NCBI GenBank assembly: GCA_027659245.1
Contig: JAQDPW010000001.1
Location: 136,060 to 200,059, forward strand
DNA: 64,000 bases
Source: Streptococcaceae bacterium AM104-57
GTDB lineage: Bacteria > Bacillota > Bacilli > Lactobacillales > Streptococcaceae
Direction of reading: 5' to 3'
Below are positions 53,122 to 61,214 of the stretch, in pieces. Positions within the stretch are counted from its first letter, which is position 1; each line of letters starts with the position of its first letter. Both the position numbers and the translations under genes were made by a program. The notes under the pieces are model-generated. The model was given only the letters and a program-made list of their open reading frames with translations. It had not been told where the DNA came from and made no database searches.

Positions 53122-53262
53122 TTTATCACCTCAGTTAAATTATAACCGCTAAAAAAACTTTTGTAAAGTTTTTATTTATTTTCCCTTGACAAGTAAAGAA
53201 AAACATTATATACTTGGTCTAAGTAAAGATAAACTTTACAAACAAGAAAGGAGGGAACTGTA
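53122..53262. promoter_or_regulatory. Divergent lysogeny-switch region with operators
   Basis: Rightward promoter TTGACA (53186-53191), 17-bp spacer, TATACT (53209-53214). Repeated TAAAG/CTTTA half-sites: GTAAAGATAAACTTTAC around 53223-53239 (perfect arms), ACTTTTGTAAAGT around 53156-53170, and AAGTAAAG inside the spacer (53191-53198). These are candidate sites for the CI-like and Cro-like proteins. Confidence 0.75.
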
Positions 53263-53448
53263 TTGCTTATCACCTCAACACAAGCAAAAGCAATTCGCCG
53301 AAAGCAAGCGGACAAGAATTTGACTGCTAAAAGAGCCAGCGAGGAAATTGGAGTGAATCCAATTACTTACAGGAAAATCCGAGACGGAGGTGAAGTAAAG
53401 CCTAGCATTTACCAAAAAGCCATGCAGTGGCTTGCTGAAGATTATTAG
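53263..53448 (+). CDS. Cro-like helix-turn-helix protein
   Basis: This 61-aa protein starts at TTG 53263 after a strong AGAAAGGAGGG. HTH core: AKRASEEIGVNPITYRKIRDGGEVKPSIYQKAMQWL. First rightward gene after the switch; probably opposes the CI-like repressor. From 53449 to 53679 there is no gene, but an 18-bp repeat of its downstream sequence occurs before the next gene (53447-53464 and 53664-53681). Confidence 0.82.
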   Translation: MLITSTQAKAIRRKQADKNLTAKRASEEIGVNPITYRKIRDGGEVKPSIYQKAMQWLAEDY

Positions 53449-53679
53449 AAAGGAGCGAACCAATCGTAATACTACTCTACATTTATAGATTTCTCATGTG
53501 GTGCTTTACTACTGGGGATTGATAAACGGATCTAGCTAAATATTCGCTTGCTTGCTACCTATGGCAGTATCAAGGGTTTGTAGGGGTTTATTCTCTCCTA
53601 AATTTTCCCTACCTCAATGATTTACTTTGGTACTGTTTTAGGTGGCAAGCACGAGCAACAAGAAGAAAGGAGCGAACCA

Positions 53680-54282
53680 ATGGAATTGGTTTATATGGAC
53701 GGCAAGAAAGAGCCGTATACACTGAGCAGTATCGTTGCAGAATGCGCTGAAATTAAGCACAGACATTTGAAGATTTTGCTGAATAAGCACCGAGAGGACT
53801 TTGAAAGCTTCGGAAAGGTGCAATTTAAAATTTCACCTTCAGAGAGTGGGCAAAATGTACGGGATTATATTTTGAACGAGCAACAAGCAACATTGCTGAT
53901 CACTTACTTACGAAATACAGAACCCGTAAAAGAGTTTAAGAAGAACCTAGTCAAAGCCTTTTTTGAAATGCGTGATGAACTTTCTAAACGCTATCTTCAA
54001 AGAGAACTGGAAAAGCCAAAGCGTAAAAGTTTAACTGAAGCTATTCAAACATGGGAGAAAGCACCTAAGCATGCCTATAGTACCCTTACAAACCTACTAC
54101 TAAAGGGAGTGACAGGGAAGAATAAAGTGCAACTTATGAAGGAGCGAGAAAGTAAGAATGGTATTGATGGCTTGACAAGTGTAGAACTGACAAACTACCA
54201 ACATTTGGAAGATATGGCAATAGCTATGATTAATTTGAATATGAGATATTCAGAAATTAAAGAACTAATTTTTAAAGTATAG
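53680..54282 (+). CDS. Rha-family phage regulator
   Basis: Start ATG 53680 after AAAGGAG gives 200 aa (MELVYMDGKKEPYTLSSIVA). An N-terminal Rha-like domain is seen at residues about 10-105 (IKHRHLKILLNKHREDFESFGK, FEMRDELSKR), followed by a C-terminal domain (QLMKERESKNGIDGLTSVELTNYQHLEDM). Rha proteins are phage regulators; in satellites they may influence induction or helper interference. Confidence 0.85.
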   Translation: MELVYMDGKKEPYTLSSIVAECAEIKHRHLKILLNKHREDFESFGKVQFKISPSESGQNVRDYILNEQQATLLITYLRNTEPVKEFKKNLVKAFFEMRDELSKRYLQRELEKPKRKSLTEAIQTWEKAPKHAYSTLTNLLLKGVTGKNKVQLMKERESKNGIDGLTSVELTNYQHLEDMAIAMINLNMRYSEIKELIFKV

Positions 54283-54293
54283 GAGTATAGAAA

Positions 54294-54554
54294 ATGGAAA
54301 ATGAATTCAAGACAGTTACAAATGTCAAGGGGTTAGAAATTCCCAAGTATTTCAAGGATTTTAAAAAGCTAGTTGAGAAAGACAGACAACTAGCCGAATA
54401 TCTTTGTATGAACTACGAGAACTTGGACAGTGAAGACCTGGGCGCATTTCTTGAAACGGTGGAACAGGGAATCAGTTGGATTCTGGATCTAATTGAAAGT
54501 AAAGACTTGCTTTATAAACCAAAGTCAGGTAGTAATCATGCAAAAAGAAAATAA
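54294..54554 (+). CDS. Hypothetical satellite protein
   Basis: This 86-aa acidic helical protein (IPKYFKDFKKLVEKDRQLAEYLCMNYENLDSED) with a basic tail is preceded by AGGAG. No family recognised. It follows the Rha-like gene closely. The gap 54555-54870 contains the second 30-bp repeat (54682-54711), a CTTGCTC/GAGCAAG inverted repeat (54563-54590), and an in-frame upstream extension of the next gene without a ribosome-binding site. Confidence 0.65.
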   Translation: MENEFKTVTNVKGLEIPKYFKDFKKLVEKDRQLAEYLCMNYENLDSEDLGAFLETVEQGISWILDLIESKDLLYKPKSGSNHAKRK

Positions 54555-54681
54555 AAAAATCACTTGCTCAAATTTTAGACGAGGCGAGCAAGCGACAAGA
54601 TTAAGGATATAGAAATTTTTTCTATGCTCTGATTATAGCAAAAAATATCTATTATATCAAATATCTAAAGAAAAACCGAAG

Positions 54682-54711
54682 AGCAGGCAAGCAATTAGAA
54701 AAGGTTTTGAA
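54682..54711 (+). repeat. 30-bp perfect direct repeat, copy 2
   Basis: Identical to 52141-52170. It lies in the non-coding gap 54555-54870. Confidence 0.85.
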
Positions 54712-54870
54712 ATCAAGCGCTGACAGGGTGGTTCTAAGGCCTTGTTTAGCTGAAAGATGGGTAATTACTCACGAAACACCGCTACAAGCTTTCGCCAACT
54801 TGGTGCAATCGCCCAGCGTTTGGAGTGGGTGGAAACTTGTATAAGAAAAGGCAAAAGAAAAGGAAATAAT

Positions 54871-55080
54871 ATGACAGTAAATACAAATGATGTTCTAGTA
54901 GATTATGAGGGGCTTTGTTGTCAGTTAACTGATACTCTACTAGTTTTAGAAATGGCTAGCATGGAAGACAGTAAACAATCATCAGCTTTACTAAATACAG
55001 TAATCCAAGCTATGAACCAACTCATTTCAGAACATACTCAACAGGCTAATGACTATAGAAAGGGGATAAAACATGAATGA
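54871..55080 (+). CDS. Hypothetical small satellite protein
   Basis: This 69-aa protein begins at ATG 54871, chosen because AAAAGGAAATAAT precedes it; the frame is open upstream to 54757 but without a ribosome-binding site. Acidic, helical; not recognised. It overlaps the next gene by 8 bp. Confidence 0.6.
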   Translation: MTVNTNDVLVDYEGLCCQLTDTLLVLEMASMEDSKQSSALLNTVIQAMNQLISEHTQQANDYRKGIKHE

Positions 55081-55279
55081 GTTAGATTTAACCAACATAC
55101 AGGCGGTTATCTTTATTGTGGTAGCTATTGGTTTACTAATCTATCTAAACCACCTAGACCGCCAAAAAAGCGCCCGAATTGAGCGAGAAAGTACACAGAC
55201 AACAGAGACATCTAGCGAGGATTTAAGCTCTGATTATGGGCGATATATTCAGCTTGGAATGGTCAGTAAAGGGGACTAA
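55073..55279 (+). CDS. Small membrane protein
   Basis: This 68-aa protein has one hydrophobic helix (IQAVIFIVVAIGLLIYL) followed by a charged, Ser/Thr-rich tail. Preceded by AAAGGGG inside the previous gene. Function unknown. Confidence 0.65.
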   Translation: MNELDLTNIQAVIFIVVAIGLLIYLNHLDRQKSARIERESTQTTETSSEDLSSDYGRYIQLGMVSKGD

Positions 55280-55281
55280 GT

Positions 55282-55563
55282 ATGTTTAGTTTGAGTAAAG
55301 AAAGCGAACATGATTTGACTAATAGAATAAGCACGGTTATAGAAAACTATCTAGCAGTTCGAGAACGACCTAAACCACGACTAACTGGTTTAATATCAGC
55401 ACAAGAAGCTATGGACGAGTTAGATATAAAATACAAAACCTTGCAAAAGTGGGAAGGTGCAGGACTAAGACGTTACCAACCACCACTAGAAGATACTAGA
55501 AAAGTCTATTACAAAGTTACGGATATTTTGAAGTTCCTGGGGGTAGATGATGGCAAAGACTAA
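55282..55563 (+). CDS. MerR/excisionase-like DNA-binding protein
   Basis: This 93-aa protein has a winged-helix pattern at residues about 38-88 (LISAQEAMDELDIKYKTLQKWEGAGLRRYQPPLEDTRKVYYKVTDILKFLG), as in MerR-type and Xis-like proteins. It could be the directionality factor or a regulator. It overlaps the replication gene by 14 bp. Confidence 0.75.
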   Translation: MFSLSKESEHDLTNRISTVIENYLAVRERPKPRLTGLISAQEAMDELDIKYKTLQKWEGAGLRRYQPPLEDTRKVYYKVTDILKFLGVDDGKD

Positions 55564-56410
55564 AGTATATTTTTGGTTGAAAGTTGATAAGAAGTTTTTT
55601 GATAATCTTTTTATTAAACGACTCAAACATATGCCAGGTGGCTATACTATGACTGTTATTTACATCCGTCTTATGTTAGAAAGCTTAGAAGATGACTGTA
55701 TTTTGTACTATGAGGGATATTTTGATAATTTGGTACAGGAGCTAGCTTTAAAATTGGATGTGTCCGAGGATGATATAAATATGACAGTCGCATATTTTAC
55801 AAAATGTGGACTGATTCAGATAGACGATGATGGCCATGCTACATTATCGCAAGCAAAAGCCATGGTTGAGAGTGAAACAAACTGGGCGAAATATAAGCGA
55901 GACCAAAGAAAAAATAGTCAAGATATACCAAAATTGGAGAATGTCCAAAATAAAAAGACTATTTCCAACTCATGTCCAACAGAGATAGAGAAAGAGAATA
56001 GAGTTAATAGTAAGAGTAATAATTTATATTTAGATAATATATTGTCGGGAAATCCCGACTACACTTTTCCTACCTGGCTTGAAGAAACAGCTATAAAAGA
56101 TTTAGAGAAAACAAAACATAAAGAACTTTGGCTTCCTATTGCTTATCTGAATCAAGTAGCTAATAAGAGGTATAAGTTTGTTGATAAGACCAAAAGGCTT
56201 TTGCTAGCACGATTCAAAGAAGGCTATACACTTGAAGATTTTAAACAGGTGATAGATATTAAAACGGCAGAATGGAAGGATAGTCCTGAATTTTCTAAAT
56301 ATCTGAGACCAGAAACACTTTTCGGATCTAAGTTTGACGGTTATTTGAATCAAAAGCCTAAAATCATAAAAGGGAAATCTGAAGACAACTTTCCAGATCT
56401 ACCATTTTAG
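55550..56410 (+). CDS. Phage replisome organizer / DnaD-like replication protein
   Basis: This 286-aa protein has the phage replisome organizer N-terminal domain (VYFWLKVDKKFFDNLFIKRLKHMPGG, VIYIRLMLESLED), a variable linker, and a conserved phage C-terminal domain (FKEGYTLEDFKQVIDIKTAEWKDSPEFSKYLRPETLFG). It likely binds the satellite origin and loads helicase with the DnaC-like protein. Start is at ATGATG (55547 or 55550). Confidence 0.85.
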   Translation: MAKTKVYFWLKVDKKFFDNLFIKRLKHMPGGYTMTVIYIRLMLESLEDDCILYYEGYFDNLVQELALKLDVSEDDINMTVAYFTKCGLIQIDDDGHATLSQAKAMVESETNWAKYKRDQRKNSQDIPKLENVQNKKTISNSCPTEIEKENRVNSKSNNLYLDNILSGNPDYTFPTWLEETAIKDLEKTKHKELWLPIAYLNQVANKRYKFVDKTKRLLLARFKEGYTLEDFKQVIDIKTAEWKDSPEFSKYLRPETLFGSKFDGYLNQKPKIIKGKSEDNFPDLPF

Positions 56411-56421
56411 GAGTTACAAAG

Positions 56422-57267
56422 ATGAAGGAACAATTTAAAGAATTTAATAACAGAAAAATATCGGATAAGGTTTGCGATATTCACCAGGTCAATTATTGGG
56501 AAATTTCTGTACCAGTGTTAGGAGGCTCAGAAAGAAAACTACAAGCATTTTGCCCGGAGTGTGTGAAGGAGGATATTAAACAACAAGAGCAAGACCTATT
56601 ACAGCAGTTTGAGGATAGACAGGCTTACTTTAAAACTTATGATGTCTTAATGCGTGATAGTACGATTCCTAACGAGTTGAAGGGGGCCACGTTTGATAAT
56701 TTCTTTGTTAAGACAACAGAGGAGCGTCAGATGTTGGAGTTTGTAAAAGGTCAAGCCCAGAAGTATCTTGCAGGTATGACAGGAAATACTTTAATCAGCG
56801 GTAGCACAGGAATCGGAAAAAGTCATTTATCTCTTGCCCTGGCCAAAGAAATCAATGAGAGTTTCAGAGAGAAGAACGAGCCTAAGAGTGTCTTGTTTAT
56901 CAGCTTAACTGAGATTATCAAGCAGATAAAAGAAGGCTGGGCTTATGGAAGAAATGCAAATTTGACAGAGTATGAGGCAGTTAAAAAGCTTGTTGATGTT
57001 GATTTTCTAATCATCGATGACCTGGGGGCAAAAAATGGGACAATCTCTCCTAAGAGCGATTGGGAACAGGATTTCTTGTTTGATATTATCAATAATCGAG
57101 AAACTACGATTTTCAACACGAATCTAGATAGCAGTGAGTTGCGAACGGTTTACAACGCTAGAAACTCAAGTAGAATTTTGAAAGGTTTAGAGGGGAACAC
57201 TTTCAAGGCTTTCACGATCAAAGACAAGAGATACACTATAAATACAGTGAGGGGAGAATTTCAATGA
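56422..57267 (+). CDS. DnaC-like helicase loader ATPase
   Basis: This 281-aa protein has an N-terminal zinc-like cluster (CDIHQVNYW, FCPECVKED), Walker A SGSTGIGKSHLSLALAKEI, Walker B FLIIDDLGAKNG and sensor FNTNLDS. It loads replicative helicase at the satellite origin. It follows the organizer gene by 11 bp and its stop overlaps the next small gene. Confidence 0.9.
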   Translation: MKEQFKEFNNRKISDKVCDIHQVNYWEISVPVLGGSERKLQAFCPECVKEDIKQQEQDLLQQFEDRQAYFKTYDVLMRDSTIPNELKGATFDNFFVKTTEERQMLEFVKGQAQKYLAGMTGNTLISGSTGIGKSHLSLALAKEINESFREKNEPKSVLFISLTEIIKQIKEGWAYGRNANLTEYEAVKKLVDVDFLIIDDLGAKNGTISPKSDWEQDFLFDIINNRETTIFNTNLDSSELRTVYNARNSSRILKGLEGNTFKAFTIKDKRYTINTVRGEFQ

Positions 57268-57425
57268 ATGATGATAAAATGCGATTTGCAACAGAAAAAG
57301 GCTTTGTTGTCTATGAAAAATGTGGTATAACAGAGATAGAAAAAGTTCCAAGGTTTGGAGAGATAACTTTATTCTACTCAGATGGGAAATTTACCCATCT
57401 AGTCAAAAAAGAAACTAAAAAATAA
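57264..57425 (+). CDS. Small satellite protein (53 aa)
   Basis: ATG 57264 overlaps the DnaC-like stop (ATGA) with GGGGAG upstream. The 53 residues (MNDDKMRFATEKGFVVYEKC at the start) look like a compact beta-rich protein ending KKETKK. Not recognised. Followed by a strong terminator. Confidence 0.7.
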   Translation: MNDDKMRFATEKGFVVYEKCGITEIEKVPRFGEITLFYSDGKFTHLVKKETKK

Positions 57426-57444
57426 GTCTATTGAGAACAACTCA

Positions 57445-57490
57445 GGGACATACCGTAAGCATATAATGCTAGTGGTATGTCCCTTTTTGT
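57445..57490 (+). terminator. Terminator of the replication module
   Basis: GGGACATACC / GGTATGTCCC stem with a smaller AGCAT/ATGCT stem inside, then TTTTTGTTTG. Confidence 0.9.
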
Positions 57491-57514
57491 TTGCATAGAA
57501 AGGGGGTGAGTATT

Positions 57515-57745
57515 ATGGCAGGAGATACTTCTTTAGGGTATGTGGTAGCCAATAAGTTTTCTATGGATCCAGATAAAAGACAGAAAATCTTTTCTCAGTG
57601 TAAAAAAGAAGATGAAAGCTTAGAACAACGGAAACAAGAAATACTAGAAAAATATGCTAACAAACAAGACAAATCAAAATCTAGAAAAAATGATTCTAAA
57701 GGCTCGGAGAGTCATAAAAGAAAAGCTAAGAGCAAAGAATTTTAG
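57515..57745 (+). CDS. Hypothetical small basic protein
   Basis: This 76-aa protein starts at ATG 57515 after AGAAAGGGGGTGAG. The second half is very Lys/Ser/Glu-rich (KYANKQDKSKSRKNDSKGS) and probably disordered. It is first of the group preceding the capsid-type gene; function unknown. Confidence 0.65.
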   Translation: MAGDTSLGYVVANKFSMDPDKRQKIFSQCKKEDESLEQRKQEILEKYANKQDKSKSRKNDSKGSESHKRKAKSKEF

Positions 57746-57792
57746 AAAAAATTATAAACAAAAATCAGATATTAAAAGATGAAGGAGGGGAA

Positions 57793-58152
57793 ATGAGTTT
57801 AACGAGTGATCTAGCAAATGAAATTTCTAAAGCTTTGGAAGCTTACTCTGAAGAAGTTGAAGAACAGATAGATTTAATTGCTGAAGAGGTTACAAATGAA
57901 GCTGTGAATGAATTGAAACAAACAAGTCCTAAAAGATATGGGAAATATGCGAAAAATTGGCGCTTTAAGAAAAATTCTAAAGGTTCTTTTGTAATCTATA
58001 ATGCAGATCCAACATATAGATTAACTCATTTATTAGAACATGGACATGTATTAAGAAATGGGGGACGCAGCAAAGCAATTCCTCACATAAAACCAGTAGA
58101 GGAAAAAATAAAAGAGAAATTTGAACAAAGAATAAAAAATATAGGTAAATAA
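57793..58152 (+). CDS. HK97-gp10-like head-tail protein
   Basis: This 119-aa protein has the HK97 gp10 family pattern: long N-terminal helix, VNELKQTSPKRYGKYAKNWRFKK, VIYNADPTYRLTHLLEHGHVLRNGGRSKAIPHI and a final helix EEKIKEKFEQRIKNIG. In phages this protein is part of the head-tail connection. GAAGGAGGGG lies upstream. Confidence 0.8.
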   Translation: MSLTSDLANEISKALEAYSEEVEEQIDLIAEEVTNEAVNELKQTSPKRYGKYAKNWRFKKNSKGSFVIYNADPTYRLTHLLEHGHVLRNGGRSKAIPHIKPVEEKIKEKFEQRIKNIGK

Positions 58153-58177
58153 CCTTGTAAGATAAAGGAGCAAAAAA

Positions 58178-59038
58178 ATGACAACTAACTTAGCTAAACA
58201 AAAAGAAAATCTAGAAGCTTATATCCGAAGTACAGGTTATAACACTAGAGGGATGAACGTAGAAAATAATCATGTACTCATTGAAAAACCAATCCTTGAT
58301 AGTTATGAAGATGAACATCAACGTAAAGAATTGGTTGATCTAGTAAATGTTATTGAGACTCGTACCCGTGGCGGGAAGTATGAAGTAACTGACTTTGAAT
58401 CTGATTCATTACAAGAAGTTAGCGAAAATTCGGTTGAGAGAACAGAAGCAGATAAAAAGAAAACTATCAGCGTTGATTACTTAGTTAAATTATTCAGTGG
58501 AAAACTTGATTTTTCACAGGAACAATTAGATGATGGCCAATATAATTTAACGGATTTTCTCGGTAAGAAGATTATTAAATTAAAACGTAGAACACGAAAT
58601 AGAGAAATCGGAAAGATCTTGCAGACTGCTAACGTTCAAACTGCTACAAGTATGGATGATTTGAAATCTATTATTTCTTTAATCAATCCAGAGCGTAATG
58701 TATCTATGGTTGTTAGTCAATCACTATTTAGTGTCTTAGAAAAAATGAAAGATACTTCAGGAAATTATCTTCTTAAAGTTGATAAAGAGACAGGAACGAG
58801 TGAAACATTCTTTGTAGATAACTTTTTAATTGTAGATGATACGACATTAGGGAACAAAGGAGACAAAAAAGGATTTATCGGAGATTTAGAAAACTTTGTT
58901 ACTTTGTTTGATCGCAAGAAAGATACACTTAGTTGGGTGAATGCGAATGACTATTTTGGAAAACGGTTGATTTTACATACCCGATTTGATGTAAAAAAAG
59001 TTGAAGAAGATTGTGGTTACTTTATTCAATGGAACTAG
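58178..59038 (+). CDS. Phage major-capsid-like protein (HK97 fold)
   Basis: This 286-aa protein has a helical N-terminal arm then an HK97-type pattern: LQTANVQTATSMDDLKSIISL, NVSMVVSQSLFSVLEKMKDTSGNYLL, FFVDNFLIVDDTTLG, GDLENFVTLFDRKKDTLSW and the C-terminal strand ILHTRFDVKKVEEDCGYFIQWN. No long scaffold (delta) domain and no maturation protease gene nearby. It could form or redirect a small satellite capsid. Confidence 0.8.
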   Translation: MTTNLAKQKENLEAYIRSTGYNTRGMNVENNHVLIEKPILDSYEDEHQRKELVDLVNVIETRTRGGKYEVTDFESDSLQEVSENSVERTEADKKKTISVDYLVKLFSGKLDFSQEQLDDGQYNLTDFLGKKIIKLKRRTRNREIGKILQTANVQTATSMDDLKSIISLINPERNVSMVVSQSLFSVLEKMKDTSGNYLLKVDKETGTSETFFVDNFLIVDDTTLGNKGDKKGFIGDLENFVTLFDRKKDTLSWVNANDYFGKRLILHTRFDVKKVEEDCGYFIQWN

Positions 59039-59047
59039 GAGAAAGAA

Positions 59048-59485
59048 ATGGATATTAATCAAGTATTTGAAACACTGGATGATCTAGATAATAAAAAAAG
59101 TAAGATTAATTCAGCACGAGAACAGTTAAGCGAAAAAAGAAAAAGCCTGTTAGGCAATCAAGCAGTTTCATTTGAGAACATAGATTCTTTTTTGTCAAAT
59201 AACTTAGAATCTTTAGAGCAGCTGGAAAAGATGGAAAAAGCTATTAATGGCCTTCAGGAAAAATTTGATAGTGATTTTTCAGAAGCTAATGCAGTCATCT
59301 TTGAATACATTTTTAAAGAAACTAAGCAACGGATGGAAACTAAGAAGATCTATAAACAATACCGAAAGAAACTTAGACGAATTCTGGACGCATATGATGA
59401 AATTCAAGAACTGAAGAAGGATGTAGAAGAAATCCATACAGGTGTAGTCAGAGACATTCTCTATCGCCATATCGAACAGAAGTAA
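59048..59485 (+). CDS. Coiled-coil protein following the capsid-type gene
   Basis: This 145-aa, nearly all-helical, highly charged protein (REQLSEKRKSLLG, LESLEQLEKMEKAINGLQEKFDS, YDEIQELKKDVEEIHTG) is preceded by GGAGAAAG. Its position and coiled coil suggest a scaffold or size-determination role, but no family is recognised. Confidence 0.65.
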   Translation: MDINQVFETLDDLDNKKSKINSAREQLSEKRKSLLGNQAVSFENIDSFLSNNLESLEQLEKMEKAINGLQEKFDSDFSEANAVIFEYIFKETKQRMETKKIYKQYRKKLRRILDAYDEIQELKKDVEEIHTGVVRDILYRHIEQK

Positions 59486-59960
59486 GTTCGCTTACTGTCC
59501 TACCATTCTTAACCCCTGATTCTAGCGGATGGATGAATTTTTCTAAGGAATATCGGGATATCAAAGTGTATTTAGAAAAATAGGGAACAAATTAAGTAAG
59601 GCTAGTGATATATGGCTCAAACAAAAGAAATATCGCTAGTCCTACTTTTATGCTTTACTAAGTTTCACATAACAAAGTAAGCATAAACTGAAAAGAAGTA
59701 ATAGCTTGAAAGCAAGGTATATCAGGGGTTTACAGAATGGAGTGAGTTTCACAGAATGTAAGATATGAGAAACTGAGGGGATAAATTAAAGAAATTTCCC
59801 TTGAACTTGTCATATTGAAGAGTTGTCAAACTTAAAACAATGATACCTGGTAAGTGGAGTGTTGGAAGGCTTTTAGTGCTTTTTGTCAGTTTGACAGAAT
59901 TTACAATTTGACAAATTGAAAGATAAAAAAATTTTTAAATTTAAGTGGAGGTGCTTGCCT
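59486..59960. other. Non-coding gap with inverted repeats and a possible coding relic
   Basis: GCTAGTGATAT (59604-59614) pairs with ATATCGCTAGTC (59627-59638), and TTATGCTT pairs with AAGCATAA in the next 50 bp. A frame from 59485 to 59583 (ending SGWMNFSKEYRDIKVYLEK) reads like the end of a lost gene. The rest is AT-rich with TTTGACA repeats. Confidence 0.45.
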
Positions 59961-60371
59961 ATGTACGAGTTGAGTAACAGAGACCTGGACGGGATAGATA
60001 TTGAGTTAGGACGATATAGAACGCTTGCTAATAAAATTTATTTGAGAAGACAGGAACTGATACATAATAAGAAACATAGCATTGAAGATTATACTGGTGG
60101 GAAAGGCAAGACAGTATCTAGTCCTACTGAAGCGACAATCATTAGAATTGAAGAGGACCAAACACTAAGATATTTAGAAGGCTTCAAACTAGTTGTAGAT
60201 ACCTTGATGGAAAACTTAATTGAAAGTGATCTAGTCATTTTTAAAATGAGATATTTAGAAGCTGGTGCGACTTGGGAAGACGTGGCAGAGAAACTAAATA
60301 AAACTACTCGTTATATAAATAGCCGTAGAAAGGTAATCGCTAAAAGATTTGTGGAATTGAAAGGATATTGA
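59961..60371 (+). CDS. ArpU-like late transcription regulator
   Basis: Start ATG 59961 after GTGGAGGTG gives 136 aa. The pattern LSNRDLDGIDIELGRYRTL, then VIFKMRYLEAGATWEDVAEKLNKTTRYINSRRKVIAKRF, is a sigma-4-like helix-turn-helix as in ArpU/RinA/DUF1492 phage proteins that activate late (packaging) genes. Here no late genes follow, only an accessory cassette. Confidence 0.85.
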   Translation: MYELSNRDLDGIDIELGRYRTLANKIYLRRQELIHNKKHSIEDYTGGKGKTVSSPTEATIIRIEEDQTLRYLEGFKLVVDTLMENLIESDLVIFKMRYLEAGATWEDVAEKLNKTTRYINSRRKVIAKRFVELKGY

Positions 60372-60548
60372 CTCCCCCCTCTTTTTGAAAAATCATTTTG
60401 GCCAGTAGGGTACCGGTGAAGGGAACTTTTTCCAAGTCGGAGCACTTTAGACAAAAAGGGGATAAAAACCTTTCAATTTATCAGAAAATGATTAGTTTTG
60501 AAGGGCAAGATACATACGACAGAGAAGAAATAGATAAAACGTGATTTA
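60372..60548. other. Non-coding region after the late regulator; candidate packaging site
   Basis: Immediately after the ArpU-like gene lie CTCCCCCCTC, GGTACCGGTG and GGGAACTTTTTCC, in a region that in related cos-type phages carries the cos site and start of the packaging genes. No frame of note is present. The packaging role is an inference from position only. Confidence 0.3.
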
Positions 60549-60624
60549 TTGCAGGAAGATAACAAAAGAGCTATAATAAAGTGGAGCACAAAGGATTATA
60601 CTTTTAAAAAAGGAGACTGTATTC

Positions 60625-60960
60625 ATGGCAAAAAATGATTATTGGGTAGTTGTTTATAAAATTCTTAGTTATTATTTTAAGAAAATGAAGGATGGGGGTC
60701 TAGCAGATGGAAATGAAATAAACGCTTCAGCTCTAGAAATCCCCCACCTTTACTTAATGGATGTCTATCGTAATCTATTTGATGATGGATTTTTGACAGG
60801 TACTTGTGTAACTGGAGACATGTCTGGGAAAGTGTATATTGAGAATTTGTCTCTTGTTAGGATTACAACTAAAGGTATTGAATATTTGGAGGATAACTCT
60901 AAGATGAAACAGGCTTATAAAATTTTGAAAGAAATAAAAGATTGGATACCTGGAATGTAG
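60625..60960 (+). CDS. YjcQ-family winged-helix protein
   Basis: This 111-aa protein resembles phage-associated YjcQ (VYKILSYYFKKMKDG, ISLPHLYLMDV-like core, VRITTKGIEYLEDNSKMKQAYKILKEIKDWIPGM), a winged-helix fold. Own promoter TTGCAG (60549) / TATAAT (60572), 17-bp spacer; AAAAGGAG before the ATG. Function unknown; common in prophage accessory regions. Confidence 0.82.
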   Translation: MAKNDYWVVVYKILSYYFKKMKDGGLADGNEINASALEIPHLYLMDVYRNLFDDGFLTGTCVTGDMSGKVYIENLSLVRITTKGIEYLEDNSKMKQAYKILKEIKDWIPGM

Positions 60961-60988
60961 CGCTTAGATTATTCTAAGTGTCTTTTTA
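60961..60988 (+). terminator. Terminator after the yjcQ-like gene
   Basis: GCTTAGA/TCTAAGT stem with short loop and TTTTTATT tail. Confidence 0.7.
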
Positions 60989-61214
60989 TTATCACCTGAA
61001 ATACTATTAAATTATAATGATAAAATGCTAGTTTTCTTGAACAAACTATTAAAAAAAGATATAATGAAGCAAAAGAATAATTTCATTTTTTAAAAAACAA
61101 ACTTAGGAATCTAAAAAGTTCTTTTTTGTCTTTAGTATTGAGTAAAGAATGATTTTATAGTAATTGTAATTAAAGATATCAGATAGTAAATCTGAACACA
61201 AAAAGGAGAATGAG

